From: Nocardia huaxiensis
GTDB lineage: Bacteria > Actinomycetota > Actinomycetes > Mycobacteriales > Mycobacteriaceae
Reading direction: 5' to 3'
Assembly (NCBI RefSeq): GCF_013744875.1
Contig: NZ_CP059399.1
Coordinates: 5,146,001 to 5,210,000, forward strand
DNA: 64,000 bases
Made by a program: the position numbers and the translations under genes. Position 1 is the first letter of the stretch, and every line of letters starts with the position of its first letter. A model generated the notes under the pieces. That model was not told the DNA's origin. It saw nothing but the letters and a program-made list of their open reading frames with translations, and ran no database searches. Shown piece by piece: positions 42,306 to 51,758 of this stretch.

Positions 42306-44116
42306 GAAGGGCCGCACGTACTTTCGTGCTCGTGCTGGCCGTGCTGTGCGGGTCGGCGGTGCTGGCCGTCCCCGCGCCGGCGGCCCCGGCCCTCGGCGGG
42401 CCCGATCGCGTGGAGACCCAGCCGCTCACCGGTGATCCGGGCCTGGGCGACGATATCGAGGCCACCGTGGTGCGCCTGCACTATCCCAGCCCGTTCTCGA
42501 CGATGGCGCATCCGGAAGCGTGCGACTGGATCAGCTTCATCCGCTACCGCGCCAAGCACGGTCCCGCCGACAGCGCCGACGCCGATGCGGTGTTCAGTGT
42601 GCAGCCGGGCACCTACTCCGGTGCGGCGAGCATGAATATCCAAGCGCCGCAGGTGATTCGGAAGGCCGCCGAGAAGGGCAAGTTCGTCGAGTACATCTCC
42701 CTGGAGCGCCGCGCCAACTGTGCCGAGGACCGCACCGGCTGGGACGCCGCCCAGCGCGCCGGGGACTACCGGGTGGCCGCGGACTACTACTTCCGGGGCG
42801 GGCAGGTCGAGGGTCGCACCTACCGCTATCAGGGTTCGCAGGATCTCGCCTTCCTCGGCGAGTATGGCCTGGCGCTGACCCTCGACGACTGGCGCGTGGT
42901 GATCGAGCATCTGCTGCCCGATCCGGCGCAGCGCACCAAGAGTTTCTGCGGCGGTCACTCGCTGGGTGCGTTCCTCACCGGCCCGATGATGGCCTGGAAC
43001 TTCGCCGGGGACCCCGGCGTCTCCGACGCGTCCGGGTTCAATCTGTGCGGCGGCGGCATCGTCCCGGAGGACGGTTTCGCCATGACCGATCCGGCGGGTC
43101 TGTCCGGCACCGGTCTTATCGACCAATTCGCTTCGGCCGCAGGCGGTCTGCTCAAGAACGCGGTCAACCTGCTGTTACAGAACGGCCTGGGCACCGCGCA
43201 GTGGCCGGTGCTGTCCGCCTCCGAGATCATGAACGCCTACCAGCTTGCCGGTATGGCCGCCGACCAGGACCCGAACGGTGACAGTGAGCTCGCCGCCCTG
43301 GTCCCGGCGGATCTGCGCGCCGAGCCGTGGATGCGCCTGATGTACGGCAAGGACTACCTGGACCTGTTCACCGGCGCGAACCTGCCCCGCGACTACAAGC
43401 TGACCAACACCTCGGCCCTGGGCATGCTCTTCGACCAGAACTCCGCCGAATACGTCATGCAGGCCGGACTGGGCTTCTACGACTGCGCGACCACCGGCAA
43501 AACGTATCCGGTTCCGAATGGCCTGGCCTCGGTCCCGATCCTGGGTCCGACCCTGTTCATCATTCCGCTGCGAGTCGGCTACGGCCAGAACTACGTCCCC
43601 ACCGACCACAACACCCGCTGCGGCTGGCGCAATTACGACCAGGTCTGGCCGAGCAGTATCGACGGACCGGACCTCGGGCGCGGCACACCCACCGACAGCG
43701 ACCATGAGGTCACCGACATCCGCCAGTTCGCCCACGCCATGAATCCCGGCTGGCAGCCCGTCGACTTCTTCGAGCAGTACACCCCGCTGCGCCTGATCAC
43801 CGACATGATCTTCGCCATGGGCCTGGGCCGCGACGGCGACCTGTCGAATATGCAGTACCGCACCGGCGGCATCCTGAATTTCCTGCTGCACGGCGACCGC
43901 TGGCAGTCCACCCCCGCCGGCCGCCGCAACCTCACCCTCCTCGCGGGTGACTCGCCGTTGCAGAACGCCGGATACGCGGGACTGCTGCCCTACAACGCGA
44001 AACTCATTGCGGGATACCGTCACTACGACATCGTCACCGCCGCCGAAACCCAGAACAGCGGCGTCCCCGAGTTGGCCAGCACCTATATCGCCAACTTCCT
44101 GATCGCCCCCGCGTAA
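42302..44116 (+). CDS. Secreted alpha/beta-hydrolase-like protein (tandem paralogue)
   Basis: A 604-residue protein with signal peptide (FVLVLAVLCGSAVLAVPAPA, cleavage after APA). The elbow GHSLGA is near residue 223 and the candidate His in GYRHYDIV near the end. ATG 42302 overlaps the previous stop as ATGA, so the two are translationally coupled. The pair diverged by an old duplication: overall identity looks low, but the order of motifs is kept. A strong hairpin follows the stop. Confidence 0.8.
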   Translation: MRRAARTFVLVLAVLCGSAVLAVPAPAAPALGGPDRVETQPLTGDPGLGDDIEATVVRLHYPSPFSTMAHPEACDWISFIRYRAKHGPADSADADAVFSVQPGTYSGAASMNIQAPQVIRKAAEKGKFVEYISLERRANCAEDRTGWDAAQRAGDYRVAADYYFRGGQVEGRTYRYQGSQDLAFLGEYGLALTLDDWRVVIEHLLPDPAQRTKSFCGGHSLGAFLTGPMMAWNFAGDPGVSDASGFNLCGGGIVPEDGFAMTDPAGLSGTGLIDQFASAAGGLLKNAVNLLLQNGLGTAQWPVLSASEIMNAYQLAGMAADQDPNGDSELAALVPADLRAEPWMRLMYGKDYLDLFTGANLPRDYKLTNTSALGMLFDQNSAEYVMQAGLGFYDCATTGKTYPVPNGLASVPILGPTLFIIPLRVGYGQNYVPTDHNTRCGWRNYDQVWPSSIDGPDLGRGTPTDSDHEVTDIRQFAHAMNPGWQPVDFFEQYTPLRLITDMIFAMGLGRDGDLSNMQYRTGGILNFLLHGDRWQSTPAGRRNLTLLAGDSPLQNAGYAGLLPYNAKLIAGYRHYDIVTAAETQNSGVPELASTYIANFLIAPA

Positions 44117-44136
44117 CCCCACGCGCGGAGGGAAGC

Positions 44137-44170
44137 AGGAGCCGCCCGGACTTCCTCCCGGGCGGCTCCT
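44137..44170 (+). terminator. Hairpin after the hydrolase pair
   Basis: AGGAGCCGCCCGG (44137-44149) pairs perfectly with CCGGGCGGCTCCT (44158-44170) around an eight-base loop, 20 bases after the stop. There is no T tract, common for actinobacterial terminators. Confidence 0.7.
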
Positions 44171-44266
44171 GCACTGCGGAGGCGTCGAGATCCACATCCG
44201 TTGGGACTTCGCCCTTTTCGATGACGGGCCAAGGCTCTCGGAACACCTGCCGAAAAGGAGCATTCA

Positions 44267-45694
44267 ATGGCTGCGAAGTTCACTGCGATGAGACGAACAG
44301 TGGTGATCGCCGCGGTCGCCGCGACCCTGGCGGGCGTCGCACCCGAGGTGGTCGGTGACGCCGAGCCCCTCGGCGCGCCCGCGAGCCCCGACGACAAACG
44401 CTGCGCCGAGCCCGTCTCGAACACGGTCACCGACCGCGAGGATCCCGAAGCGGCCGGCTTCGATCCGGCGGCGTTGAGTGCCGCAATGGATTTCGGCGCC
44501 GCCCGGGGCGCCATCGCCCTGCAGGTGTATCGGCACGGCTGTCTGATCAGCGATCGCAGCACTGCCCGGAATGTGCCGATGCCGCTGGCCAGTGGGACGA
44601 AGGGCATTCTCGCGTGTGCGGTCGGGCGCGCGATCACGTTGGGCCACTTCGGACTCGACGACCCGATCGGGAACTTCTTTCCCGATGCCGACCCCGCGCA
44701 TGCCGCGATCACCGTGCGGCAGATCCTGACCCAAACCACGGGTCTGCACTTCGGCTGGACCAACGACTTGGCCGGTTATGGCGTCGATCCGGTGCGTCAG
44801 AGCCTGAACCTGCCGATCGAACACACTCCGGGCACGAAGTTCCAATACGCGCAGGGCGTGCTGACCGTGCTCGCGAAGATCGTCGAAATCACCAGCGGGC
44901 TCGACTTCCAGGACTTCGTGCAACGCGAACTGATGGGGCCGCTGGGTATCGAGCGCCAGCACTGGCTGTGGTTGCGAGATCGTGCCGGGAACACCGTGGT
45001 GTCGGGTGGGCTGGCCATGCGCCCGGACGATTTCGCGCGGTACGGCCGGCTCATGCTGCAGAACGGCGTGTGGCAGGGCCGAACCCTCCTCGACCCCGAC
45101 TTTGTGCGCCAGGCCGCCGCACCCACGGCCGCGAACGGCGGCTACGGCTTTCTGCTGTGGACCAATGTCGGTGACACGCACTGGGGTTCGTTTCCCGGTC
45201 CGCGGGCGCGCGTCCACGAACACCCGATCCTGCCGGGGTCTCCCCGCGACGCCTTCGCGTTCTCCGGTGCGCTGGGTCAGCTCGCGGTCGTCATCCCCAG
45301 CCTCGACATGGTGATCGTCCGGCATGGAATCCCGGTCCGAATCAACCCGCGCGACCTCAGCGCGAACCTCACCGGGACCGGCAATCCCGACAATCAAGAA
45401 CTCGTCCGCCGGATCACCGCCGCGGTGACCGATGTTCCCCCCGCCACGCCCGACGACCCGTACCGCTACGACGACAGCACCGGACCGGTGGTCAGCAGCA
45501 TCGAGGACCTCACCTATTGGGCCGATGCCGGGAACCTGGTCGGCACGTTGCTCGGCACGGGAGCCTATGCCGGAGACTGCAATATCGTCTCCTGCGACGG
45601 CTCGCTGATATCGACCGATGTTTTCAACTGGTTCATCGACGCGGCCGGTCAACTCGCGCTGGTTGCGGGCGGGCTCGGCAACGGCCCACGCTGA
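44267..45694 (+). CDS. Secreted beta-lactamase-fold serine hydrolase
   Basis: A 475-residue protein with signal peptide (RRTVVIAAVAATLAGVAPEV). The class C-type nucleophile motif is SGTK near residue 109; FQYAQ occupies the place of the YxN motif with Gln instead of Asn. A C-terminal extension of about 110 residues contains two Cys (GDCNIVSC). It is probably an esterase or D-peptidase-like enzyme outside the membrane rather than a true beta-lactamase. The start follows AAAAGGAG. Confidence 0.85.
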   Translation: MAAKFTAMRRTVVIAAVAATLAGVAPEVVGDAEPLGAPASPDDKRCAEPVSNTVTDREDPEAAGFDPAALSAAMDFGAARGAIALQVYRHGCLISDRSTARNVPMPLASGTKGILACAVGRAITLGHFGLDDPIGNFFPDADPAHAAITVRQILTQTTGLHFGWTNDLAGYGVDPVRQSLNLPIEHTPGTKFQYAQGVLTVLAKIVEITSGLDFQDFVQRELMGPLGIERQHWLWLRDRAGNTVVSGGLAMRPDDFARYGRLMLQNGVWQGRTLLDPDFVRQAAAPTAANGGYGFLLWTNVGDTHWGSFPGPRARVHEHPILPGSPRDAFAFSGALGQLAVVIPSLDMVIVRHGIPVRINPRDLSANLTGTGNPDNQELVRRITAAVTDVPPATPDDPYRYDDSTGPVVSSIEDLTYWADAGNLVGTLLGTGAYAGDCNIVSCDGSLISTDVFNWFIDAAGQLALVAGGLGNGPR

Positions 45695-45712
45695 ACCACC
45701 CTTCGGCGCGGA

Positions 45713-46846
45713 TCAGGTGTGAGCGTCTTCGCCCGACCATGTCCACACCGCGCGAATCGGTCCGTCGAGCAGGCTGCGGCCCAGCGCGGTGAGTTCGAAT
45801 TCGGGTGCGGGCGTTGTGGTTCCGCTGCCGCGACGGACGACCAGTCCCTGTGCCACGAGGCGGCCCAGGGTGCCGGTGAGCGCCGTGTCGCTGATGCCGG
45901 GCAACTCGTGCTTGATCGCGGCCCGGCGGCGCGCGCCATTGTCGAGCGCCGTCAGAGCGGAAAGGTCCCATCGGCGGGTGAGCACGCCTCGCACGGTGCG
46001 GAGCAGGGAATCGACGCTACTCCGGTCTGTTTCGTCGAGGGTCGCCGATTCGTTCCTTCGGTCCGTGAGTTGGGCTTTCAAACGTGCCGAGGGTTGCCAT
46101 CGGGCGGCGAGGCCGTCGACATCGGTCCAGGTGCGCATTGCCGTCGGGGAGCGCCGCTGCGGTACGGCCAGTTTCAGTGCTCGCTTGAGCCCGGCCCGGT
46201 CGAGATCGCCCATATAGGCGGGTGTTCCGGGTTGCTGCCGCCAGGATGTCGCCAATCCGCCCGCATCCACGGGATCGAATCCGAGATCGTCGACCAGGTG
46301 CATGATGACGTGCTTCTCCGGGTCTTCGGGCCCCGCCACGGGTACCGCGATGCGCCCGCTGCTGCGTGGGCGACGCCCGGCGCGTTCCAGGGCGAAGGGA
46401 TGGAGAGTATTGAAGGCCTTGAAGGTGCGTCTGGCCAGGGTGGCCGCGACCCACATGGTGTCGGCGACGTCGGCGTCGAGTCCGGCCAGCGGGCCGTCGC
46501 GTTCCGGGCGGTAGTTCCCCGCGTCGATTACCGAAGGCCCGTCGGGGTCGCGGAAAACGGTGCGGGCCAATGCCGGGATCGCGCGGTAGGGCACGGCCAG
46601 AAAGATCAGGTCGACCTCGTGGGCCAGCTCTTCGGCGCTGGTCGCGACGACCCCGGGCTCGCCGGCGAACTCGCCGGCGAGGGCCGAGGGGGTTCCGGAG
46701 TTGGCGATCCGGGTCGGGTAGCGTGCGCGGGCCAGCTTGCGTGCGAGGGTGCCGCCTACGGCCCCCGCCCCGAGCACGCCGATGCGGGGGCGAGGACTGC
46801 CGAGTGCGCGCGGAGGTTGTCCACGCCGGCCAGACGCGTCCGACAT
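45713..46846 (-). CDS. F420/NADP-reductase-like domain fused to an HxlR-type HTH
   Basis: A 377-residue fusion. Residues 20-230 form a Rossmann domain of the NADPH-dependent F420 reductase group (IGVLGAGAVGGTLARKLARA, LIFLAVPYRAIPALA, VIDAGNY, FKAFNTLHPFALER). Residues 280-377 form a winged helix of the HxlR kind (VLTRRWDLSALTALDNGARR, ISDTALTGTLGRLVAQGLVV). The combination suggests a regulator that senses a nicotinamide or flavin-type cofactor, or a reductase that binds DNA. I know no described example. It lies 13 bases downstream of the beta-helix gene. Confidence 0.82.
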   Translation of the reverse strand: MSDASGRRGQPPRALGSPRPRIGVLGAGAVGGTLARKLARARYPTRIANSGTPSALAGEFAGEPGVVATSAEELAHEVDLIFLAVPYRAIPALARTVFRDPDGPSVIDAGNYRPERDGPLAGLDADVADTMWVAATLARRTFKAFNTLHPFALERAGRRPRSSGRIAVPVAGPEDPEKHVIMHLVDDLGFDPVDAGGLATSWRQQPGTPAYMGDLDRAGLKRALKLAVPQRRSPTAMRTWTDVDGLAARWQPSARLKAQLTDRRNESATLDETDRSSVDSLLRTVRGVLTRRWDLSALTALDNGARRRAAIKHELPGISDTALTGTLGRLVAQGLVVRRGSGTTTPAPEFELTALGRSLLDGPIRAVWTWSGEDAHT

Positions 46847-46859
46847 CGATGGCTTCCGG

Positions 46860-48563
46860 TCAGCAGTTCGGTCGCGGCGGTGCGGTCAGCTGCGCACCCG
46901 TATCCATGCCGGCCCGGGTGAACGTGCCGGATTGTGTTCCCCACCAATTGTTTCCGGCGCTGACCGGGATGCCGGTGATGTCGACGCCGTCGCTGGAGGC
47001 CACACAGTTGCCTCCGGTGCTGCCGAGCGCGCCGCCGCCGAAGTCGACGACGGGCTCGGCGATGGTTCCGTCGCTACTGGCGCGGATCGCCGCGCCGGCG
47101 GCGCCGGTGATGGTGCTGTTCTCCATCCGGCCGTGCAGGGTGGCGAGATTGCCGACATTGAGGATATTGAGGCCGTTGGCCGCGGCACCGGCGATCGTGG
47201 TGTCGCGGATGTCGAAGCTCATGCGCGCCCGCGCGGGCTGCGGCCCGTCGGGGACGTAGGTGACGACGGCGAGCCCATCGGCCGAGCAGTCGCGCAGGTC
47301 GCTGTTCCGCACGGTCAGCTCGGTGGCCGAGTCTCGGCCGAATCCGGTGGTGACCAGGCAGCTGCCGAGGTTGGCCGGCACGATCGGGTTGAGCATCGCG
47401 GCGGGAAAGTGCGACCGCGACGCCCGGACGCCGTCGAGGGTCAGCGCATGTGCGGCGGCGTCGGGGCTGAGGTTGTAGCTTTCGATCACATCGCCGGTGA
47501 CATCGTCGAAACTGCTGTCGGTCACGATGACCTCGCTGGTGGGTGAGCCGCTGGTGGTGACGTATTCCAGCCCGTTGGCCGAGAAATTTCCGCTGCCGTG
47601 GCGGAAGGTGTTGCGGTCGATCCGCACGCTCATGTGCGAGCGGTCGACCGGGTTGATGAACACGCCTTCACTGTCGGCGAACAGATTCGTCGGCTGGTTA
47701 CCGGCCAGGGCGATGCCGGTCTGCGTATTGCCGGTCAAGGTCGCGGTGAGCGAGGAGTCGTCCTTGCTCTGCAAGCCCATGGCCAGCACGGACAGTTTGG
47801 CCAGGCCGATATTGATATTGCTCACCGTATTGTCGGACAGTTCGGCGGTGACGACGCTGGAACCGAAGGTGCGCACATCGATACCGTCGCCGCACCCGGT
47901 GTCGTGTACCCGGTTCGCGGTGATCCGCGCGCTGCCCGACGATCCGGGGTAGTCGAGCATGACCGCCGCGAAACCATTGTTGAGGATGACGAAATCGGGC
48001 AGTTTCGGCAGTGTCTTCCGGACGGCGATCGCGGCCGGAATCTGGAACGGCCCGATCATGAAGCCGTCGTGGCAGAGCCGATTGGTGCCGGAGATGTCAT
48101 TGCCCTCGACCACGACATCGGTGGCGTCGAGACCGTAGATACCGGCCCGCGTCGCGCCGTCGAGGACGAGGTTGCGGACTGCGGTTCCCGGCGCGAGTCG
48201 GACCACGTCACCGGCGATATTCGTGGTGTTGGTCAAGCGCGGCGACGGTGCGCCCGGTGGCAGGGCGGTGACCGGCGCGCCGCCGCCGATCAACTGCTGC
48301 CCCGGTTTGAGAACGATCCCGCCGTCCAGTGGCGGCAGGTCGGCGGGGGCGGGGTCGATGATGATGATGTCGCCGGGACCGGACACACGTTCGACCGTGC
48401 CGAGGGAATCGAACGGCCGCTCCGCGGATCCGTCACCGGCTCCCGCCCCGGCCCGGACATGCCAGGTGCCGGGTTCGGCGGGTTGGGCTGCGACGGTGGA
48501 CCATCCCGGCACCAGAAGCGAGAGCGTGACGGTTGCGGTCGTGACGAAAGTGCTTGTGCGCAT
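46860..48563 (-). CDS. Secreted right-handed beta-helix protein
   Basis: A 567-residue protein with signal peptide (TATVTLSLLVPGWSTVAAQP). Many short strands with the NxVxDNTV-type periodicity (ITANRVHDTGC, AELSDNTVSNI, VRIDRNTFRHGSGN, VRNSDLRDCSADG, MENSTITGAAG) mark a parallel beta-helix of the pectate-lyase-like class. These fold around polysaccharides; no catalytic set is evident. It ends with Trp-Gly segment NNWWGTQSG. It lies 17 bases downstream of the FG-GAP gene, on the same strand. Confidence 0.82.
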   Translation of the reverse strand: MRTSTFVTTATVTLSLLVPGWSTVAAQPAEPGTWHVRAGAGAGDGSAERPFDSLGTVERVSGPGDIIIIDPAPADLPPLDGGIVLKPGQQLIGGGAPVTALPPGAPSPRLTNTTNIAGDVVRLAPGTAVRNLVLDGATRAGIYGLDATDVVVEGNDISGTNRLCHDGFMIGPFQIPAAIAVRKTLPKLPDFVILNNGFAAVMLDYPGSSGSARITANRVHDTGCGDGIDVRTFGSSVVTAELSDNTVSNINIGLAKLSVLAMGLQSKDDSSLTATLTGNTQTGIALAGNQPTNLFADSEGVFINPVDRSHMSVRIDRNTFRHGSGNFSANGLEYVTTSGSPTSEVIVTDSSFDDVTGDVIESYNLSPDAAAHALTLDGVRASRSHFPAAMLNPIVPANLGSCLVTTGFGRDSATELTVRNSDLRDCSADGLAVVTYVPDGPQPARARMSFDIRDTTIAGAAANGLNILNVGNLATLHGRMENSTITGAAGAAIRASSDGTIAEPVVDFGGGALGSTGGNCVASSDGVDITGIPVSAGNNWWGTQSGTFTRAGMDTGAQLTAPPRPNC

Positions 48564-48580
48564 GGGGATTTCTTTCCGGT

Positions 48581-49750
48581 CTAGTGCGGAGTCGTGTTCA
48601 GGTAGACCGTCATGACTCCGACCCTGGGCACGGCGATGTCGAGCCGGCCGTCGCGGTTGAAGTCGGCCAGCACCGGGGTCTGGGCGAGCGGGGGTCCCGG
48701 GAGTTCCAGGACCTGGGTGGGCTGGTCGGTGCCGTTGCCGAGGTAGATGCGCATGGGGCTGAGCACTTCCAGGACACGGCTGGCGACGAAGTCCTCCCGG
48801 CCGTCGTTGTTGAGATCGCCGACGGCGCCGGCCACCGGCCCGACACCGAGGTAGCGGTTGCTCGAGGGCAGCAGGCCGGTGCTGAATCCGCCCTTGCCGT
48901 CGGCGAGAGCGCTGGTGAGCGAGAAGCTGAACGAGCCCAGCGACAGCACGTCGTCATACGGATCGTCGTCGAGTTTGATGGCCTGGACGTCCTCGGGGAT
49001 CAATCCGCTGAGCAGCACGGTGCCCGATACGGTGAACCGCCCGTGCCCGTCGCCGCGCAGTGCGATGACCGTGCCCAGGGCCGAGTCGAGCACATAGAAA
49101 TCCTGGTTCGCGTCGCCGTCCAGATCGGCCAGGGTGGTCGTGCCGATGACGGTCGAGGGCATCGGGCTGATCGGGCCGCCGGTGAAATGGCCGAGGCCGT
49201 CGTTGAGCAGGGTCCGCATGGACAGGATGCCCGCCGAGGCGACGTCGAGATCGCCGTCATTGTCGACGTCGGCCAGTACCGCCTGCAACTGCCCGGCAAG
49301 CAGCAGCGGGTAGAGGTCCGGTCCGCGGAAGGTGCCGTCGCCGTTGCCGAAGAACACGAAGATGTTGAACTCGCCGGTCGCGACGATGTCCTGATTGCCG
49401 TCATGGTTGAGATCACCGGCGGCGACCGCCTGGGCGCTCGGCGCGCCGAGAATCAGTCGCGGCCACTGGAATTGGCCGGTCCCGTCGTTGAGGAACAGGT
49501 TCAAGCCGATGTCGACGCCCCAGTCGCGGGCTTCCACCAGATCGGGTGCGCCGTCGTTGTTGAAGTCGGCCGCGACCATATTGACCGCCGCGGGCCCCGG
49601 GCCCGCCACGTCGAAGGACGGAATGATCTGCGGGGCAGCGAAAGTCGGCACGACCGACGGCTGCGGGTCGGCGGTCGCGGGTGGGGGCTGCATCCATCCG
49701 GCAGCCACTGTCACGATGCCCGCTGCCGCGAGCCCAACCGAACGTTTCAT
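48581..49750 (-). CDS. Secreted FG-GAP/VCBS-repeat protein
   Basis: A 389-residue protein from ATG 49750 with signal peptide ending ATA (VGLAAAGIVTVAAGWMQ). At least six calcium-loop repeats are visible: DFNNDGAPDL, DLNHDGNQDI, DVDNDGDLDV, DLDGDANQDF, DLNNDGREDF, DFNRDGRLDI. The fold is an integrin-like beta-propeller acting outside the cell; the partner is unknown. It heads the leftward group with the beta-helix protein and the F420-HxlR fusion. Confidence 0.88.
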   Translation of the reverse strand: MKRSVGLAAAGIVTVAAGWMQPPPATADPQPSVVPTFAAPQIIPSFDVAGPGPAAVNMVAADFNNDGAPDLVEARDWGVDIGLNLFLNDGTGQFQWPRLILGAPSAQAVAAGDLNHDGNQDIVATGEFNIFVFFGNGDGTFRGPDLYPLLLAGQLQAVLADVDNDGDLDVASAGILSMRTLLNDGLGHFTGGPISPMPSTVIGTTTLADLDGDANQDFYVLDSALGTVIALRGDGHGRFTVSGTVLLSGLIPEDVQAIKLDDDPYDDVLSLGSFSFSLTSALADGKGGFSTGLLPSSNRYLGVGPVAGAVGDLNNDGREDFVASRVLEVLSPMRIYLGNGTDQPTQVLELPGPPLAQTPVLADFNRDGRLDIAVPRVGVMTVYLNTTPH

Positions 49751-50045
49751 GGGGTTGTGCCTCTCCCTCGCCCGCGCGCCTCGTTGCGTGCGTGGCCATG
49801 GCGCACAGCGACATTCGCCGAGGTGGGGGTCCCCGCCGTGGGTGGCGGCAAGTAAAGTACTCCGGAGTATGTCATTATGCGGTACGTCACTATAGCGAGG
49901 ATCTCTCGACTTGGATAGATGTAACTTCCAGACACACTTTGAGGGTCGGGTATAGCCTGGCGAATTTTCGGCGATCGGGCATCCGGCCGGGCCGGAACCC
50001 GGACCGTCGTCGGTCAGCGCCCACCTGCCGGCGGGCGTCCGCCTG
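49751..50045. promoter_or_regulatory. Promoter region of the secreted-protein operon, with palindrome
   Basis: This 295-bp gap between the TetR stop and the FG-GAP gene start contains the perfect 12-bp palindrome TACTCCGGAGTA at 49858-49869, about 110 bases upstream of the ATG. It is locally AT-richer (49855-49920). It is a candidate site for the adjacent TetR regulator. Confidence 0.5.
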
Positions 50046-50756
50046 TCATTGGGAGATGCCCAGCCCCGCGGCGATCCAGGCGCGCAGTCGCGGCACCAAT
50101 CCGACGAGATCGGGCGTGCGCTCGGTGTCGAGGGCGTCGGAGGCCAGCTGCCGCACGGCATAGACCAGCCCCAGGTACACCTCCAGCGGGTGCTCGGCAA
50201 CGTGCGCCGGGTCGCGCTGGACCAGCGCCAGGTGCTCGGACCGGATCAACTCGGCGAAGCGGCGCAACGCGATCCGGCGCTGTTCCCGCCCGAAGCGGCC
50301 CTCGTTGTACAGCTCCAGCTGGAACGCGCGAGCGACCACCGGATCCTGCTGCAACGTCTGCAGATAGGCGAGCAGCGGCGCCGTGACGTCGCGAGGCTCG
50401 TGAGCACCGGCCAGGTATTCGGTCATACGCTGCAGGAGAACCTCGACGAACCGGGCGTAGGCGGTCTTCGCGCACTGGTCGAGGGAGTCGAAGCAATCGT
50501 AGAACGCGGTCTTGGAGGTGCCGGATCGAGCGGTGACGTCGCTGACCCGCAGCTTGGCGAAGCCATGGGCCGCGACCAGCTCGGTGAACGCGATGAGGAA
50601 CCGCTCGCGCTGCGCGGCCAGCACGGTATCGCGGTCGAGCCGGTGCGGTCCTCGCGGCAAACGCCCGGGCTGAGTGAAGAACACGCCGTCGACGATGGTG
50701 TCGATCGGTTCGGAAGCCTTGTCCGCGGCACTCACCCGAATCGCTCTCTCGCCCAC
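50046..50756 (-). CDS. TetR-family regulator
   Basis: A 236-residue TetR protein from GTG 50756 (AGAGAGGG upstream). There is an N-terminal tail of about 45 residues before the HTH (FAKLRVSDVTARSGTSKTAF, YDCFDSLDQCAKTAY), then an all-helical ligand domain. It lies upstream of, and in line with, the secreted FG-GAP/beta-helix genes; a palindrome between them suggests regulation. The ligand is unknown. Confidence 0.9.
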   Translation of the reverse strand: MGERAIRVSAADKASEPIDTIVDGVFFTQPGRLPRGPHRLDRDTVLAAQRERFLIAFTELVAAHGFAKLRVSDVTARSGTSKTAFYDCFDSLDQCAKTAYARFVEVLLQRMTEYLAGAHEPRDVTAPLLAYLQTLQQDPVVARAFQLELYNEGRFGREQRRIALRRFAELIRSEHLALVQRDPAHVAEHPLEVYLGLVYAVRQLASDALDTERTPDLVGLVPRLRAWIAAGLGISQ

Positions 50757-50860
50757 GCTGCCCTCTCTCTGGAGAACACATCGTAAGCGACGCGACGGCA
50801 TCACCGAGCGCAGGCAACTCGCTCGAGTCATCGAGGCCGTCCAGCCGGGGACTTCGACTG

Positions 50861-51727
50861 TCAGCCCGCCGCTCTGGCGCCGATGAGCTGATGGGCCGTC
50901 AACCATACGGTCGCCGGGTTGAGGTGATCGGGATAGCGGGCGAGCATGGTTTCGTAGAACTCGATGGGGCTGGGCTCGCCGGTCAGCAGGCGTTGGGCAT
51001 CGAGCAGGTATCGACGTGTGTGATCGAGGATTGCCGGGGTGTCGGGGAGTTCTCTGTTCTTGTGGCCGACCACTACGGCGCGCGGCTGCAGGGCCGCCAC
51101 GATATCGATTGCGCGCAGCCAGGATTCGAGACCGCCGTCCGCGGCTTCGGCGAGCATTTGGTGGACTCCGTTATAGGCCACGTCGCCCGCGACGACCAGG
51201 CCGATGGAGGGCACGTGCAGCACTGTCGACTCGTCTCCGTCGCTGTGTCCCACCTCGATGGCGTGCAGCCGCTGCCCTTCCAGTTCGATGCCGTCGGTGG
51301 GCACCGGTTGGGCGATCACGGGAGTGTCGGGTAGCTGGCCCGGAAATCTCTTGTCCCAGAACTGTTCACGCGTCGCACCCGTCTGTTCGTGCATGACCCC
51401 GATGGTGCCTTCGGTCGCGTACACCGCTGTCCCTGGGAATCGGTCCGCCAGTGTGGGTGCGCCGAACCAGTGGTCGCCGTGCCCGTGGGTGATGTAGATG
51501 GCGGTCAATCGTTTTCCGGACTTTTCGATCCAATCGCCGATGCGCTGGATCTGGTCGAGGGTGAAGGGTGGATCGACCAGCACGGCGTCTCGTGTGCCGC
51601 TGATGAGTGTGGTCGCCAGTGGCGACCAGACTCTGGGGGAGCCGTCCGGTAGTGGACCACCGGCGACCGTGGTGAAGTCGGAGATGTAGGTGTCGTAGCT
51701 GAGCTGGGTGGTGACGGGGGCATTCAT
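50861..51727 (-). CDS. Metallo-beta-lactamase-fold hydrolase
   Basis: A 288-residue MBL-superfamily enzyme with the metal motif THGHGDHW near residue 82 and further ligands in VGHSDGDES, VAGDVAYNGVH and VVGHKN. It matches actinobacterial MBL hydrolases related to lactonases or quinone-type hydrolases; no close assignment is possible. It lies 31 bases downstream of a small membrane-protein gene and shares its transcript. An HxlR regulator is divergent from the pair. Confidence 0.88.
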   Translation of the reverse strand: MNAPVTTQLSYDTYISDFTTVAGGPLPDGSPRVWSPLATTLISGTRDAVLVDPPFTLDQIQRIGDWIEKSGKRLTAIYITHGHGDHWFGAPTLADRFPGTAVYATEGTIGVMHEQTGATREQFWDKRFPGQLPDTPVIAQPVPTDGIELEGQRLHAIEVGHSDGDESTVLHVPSIGLVVAGDVAYNGVHQMLAEAADGGLESWLRAIDIVAALQPRAVVVGHKNRELPDTPAILDHTRRYLLDAQRLLTGEPSPIEFYETMLARYPDHLNPATVWLTAHQLIGARAAG

Positions 51728-51758
51728 TGGGATCTCCTTGCTCGGAGGACCTGCATGA

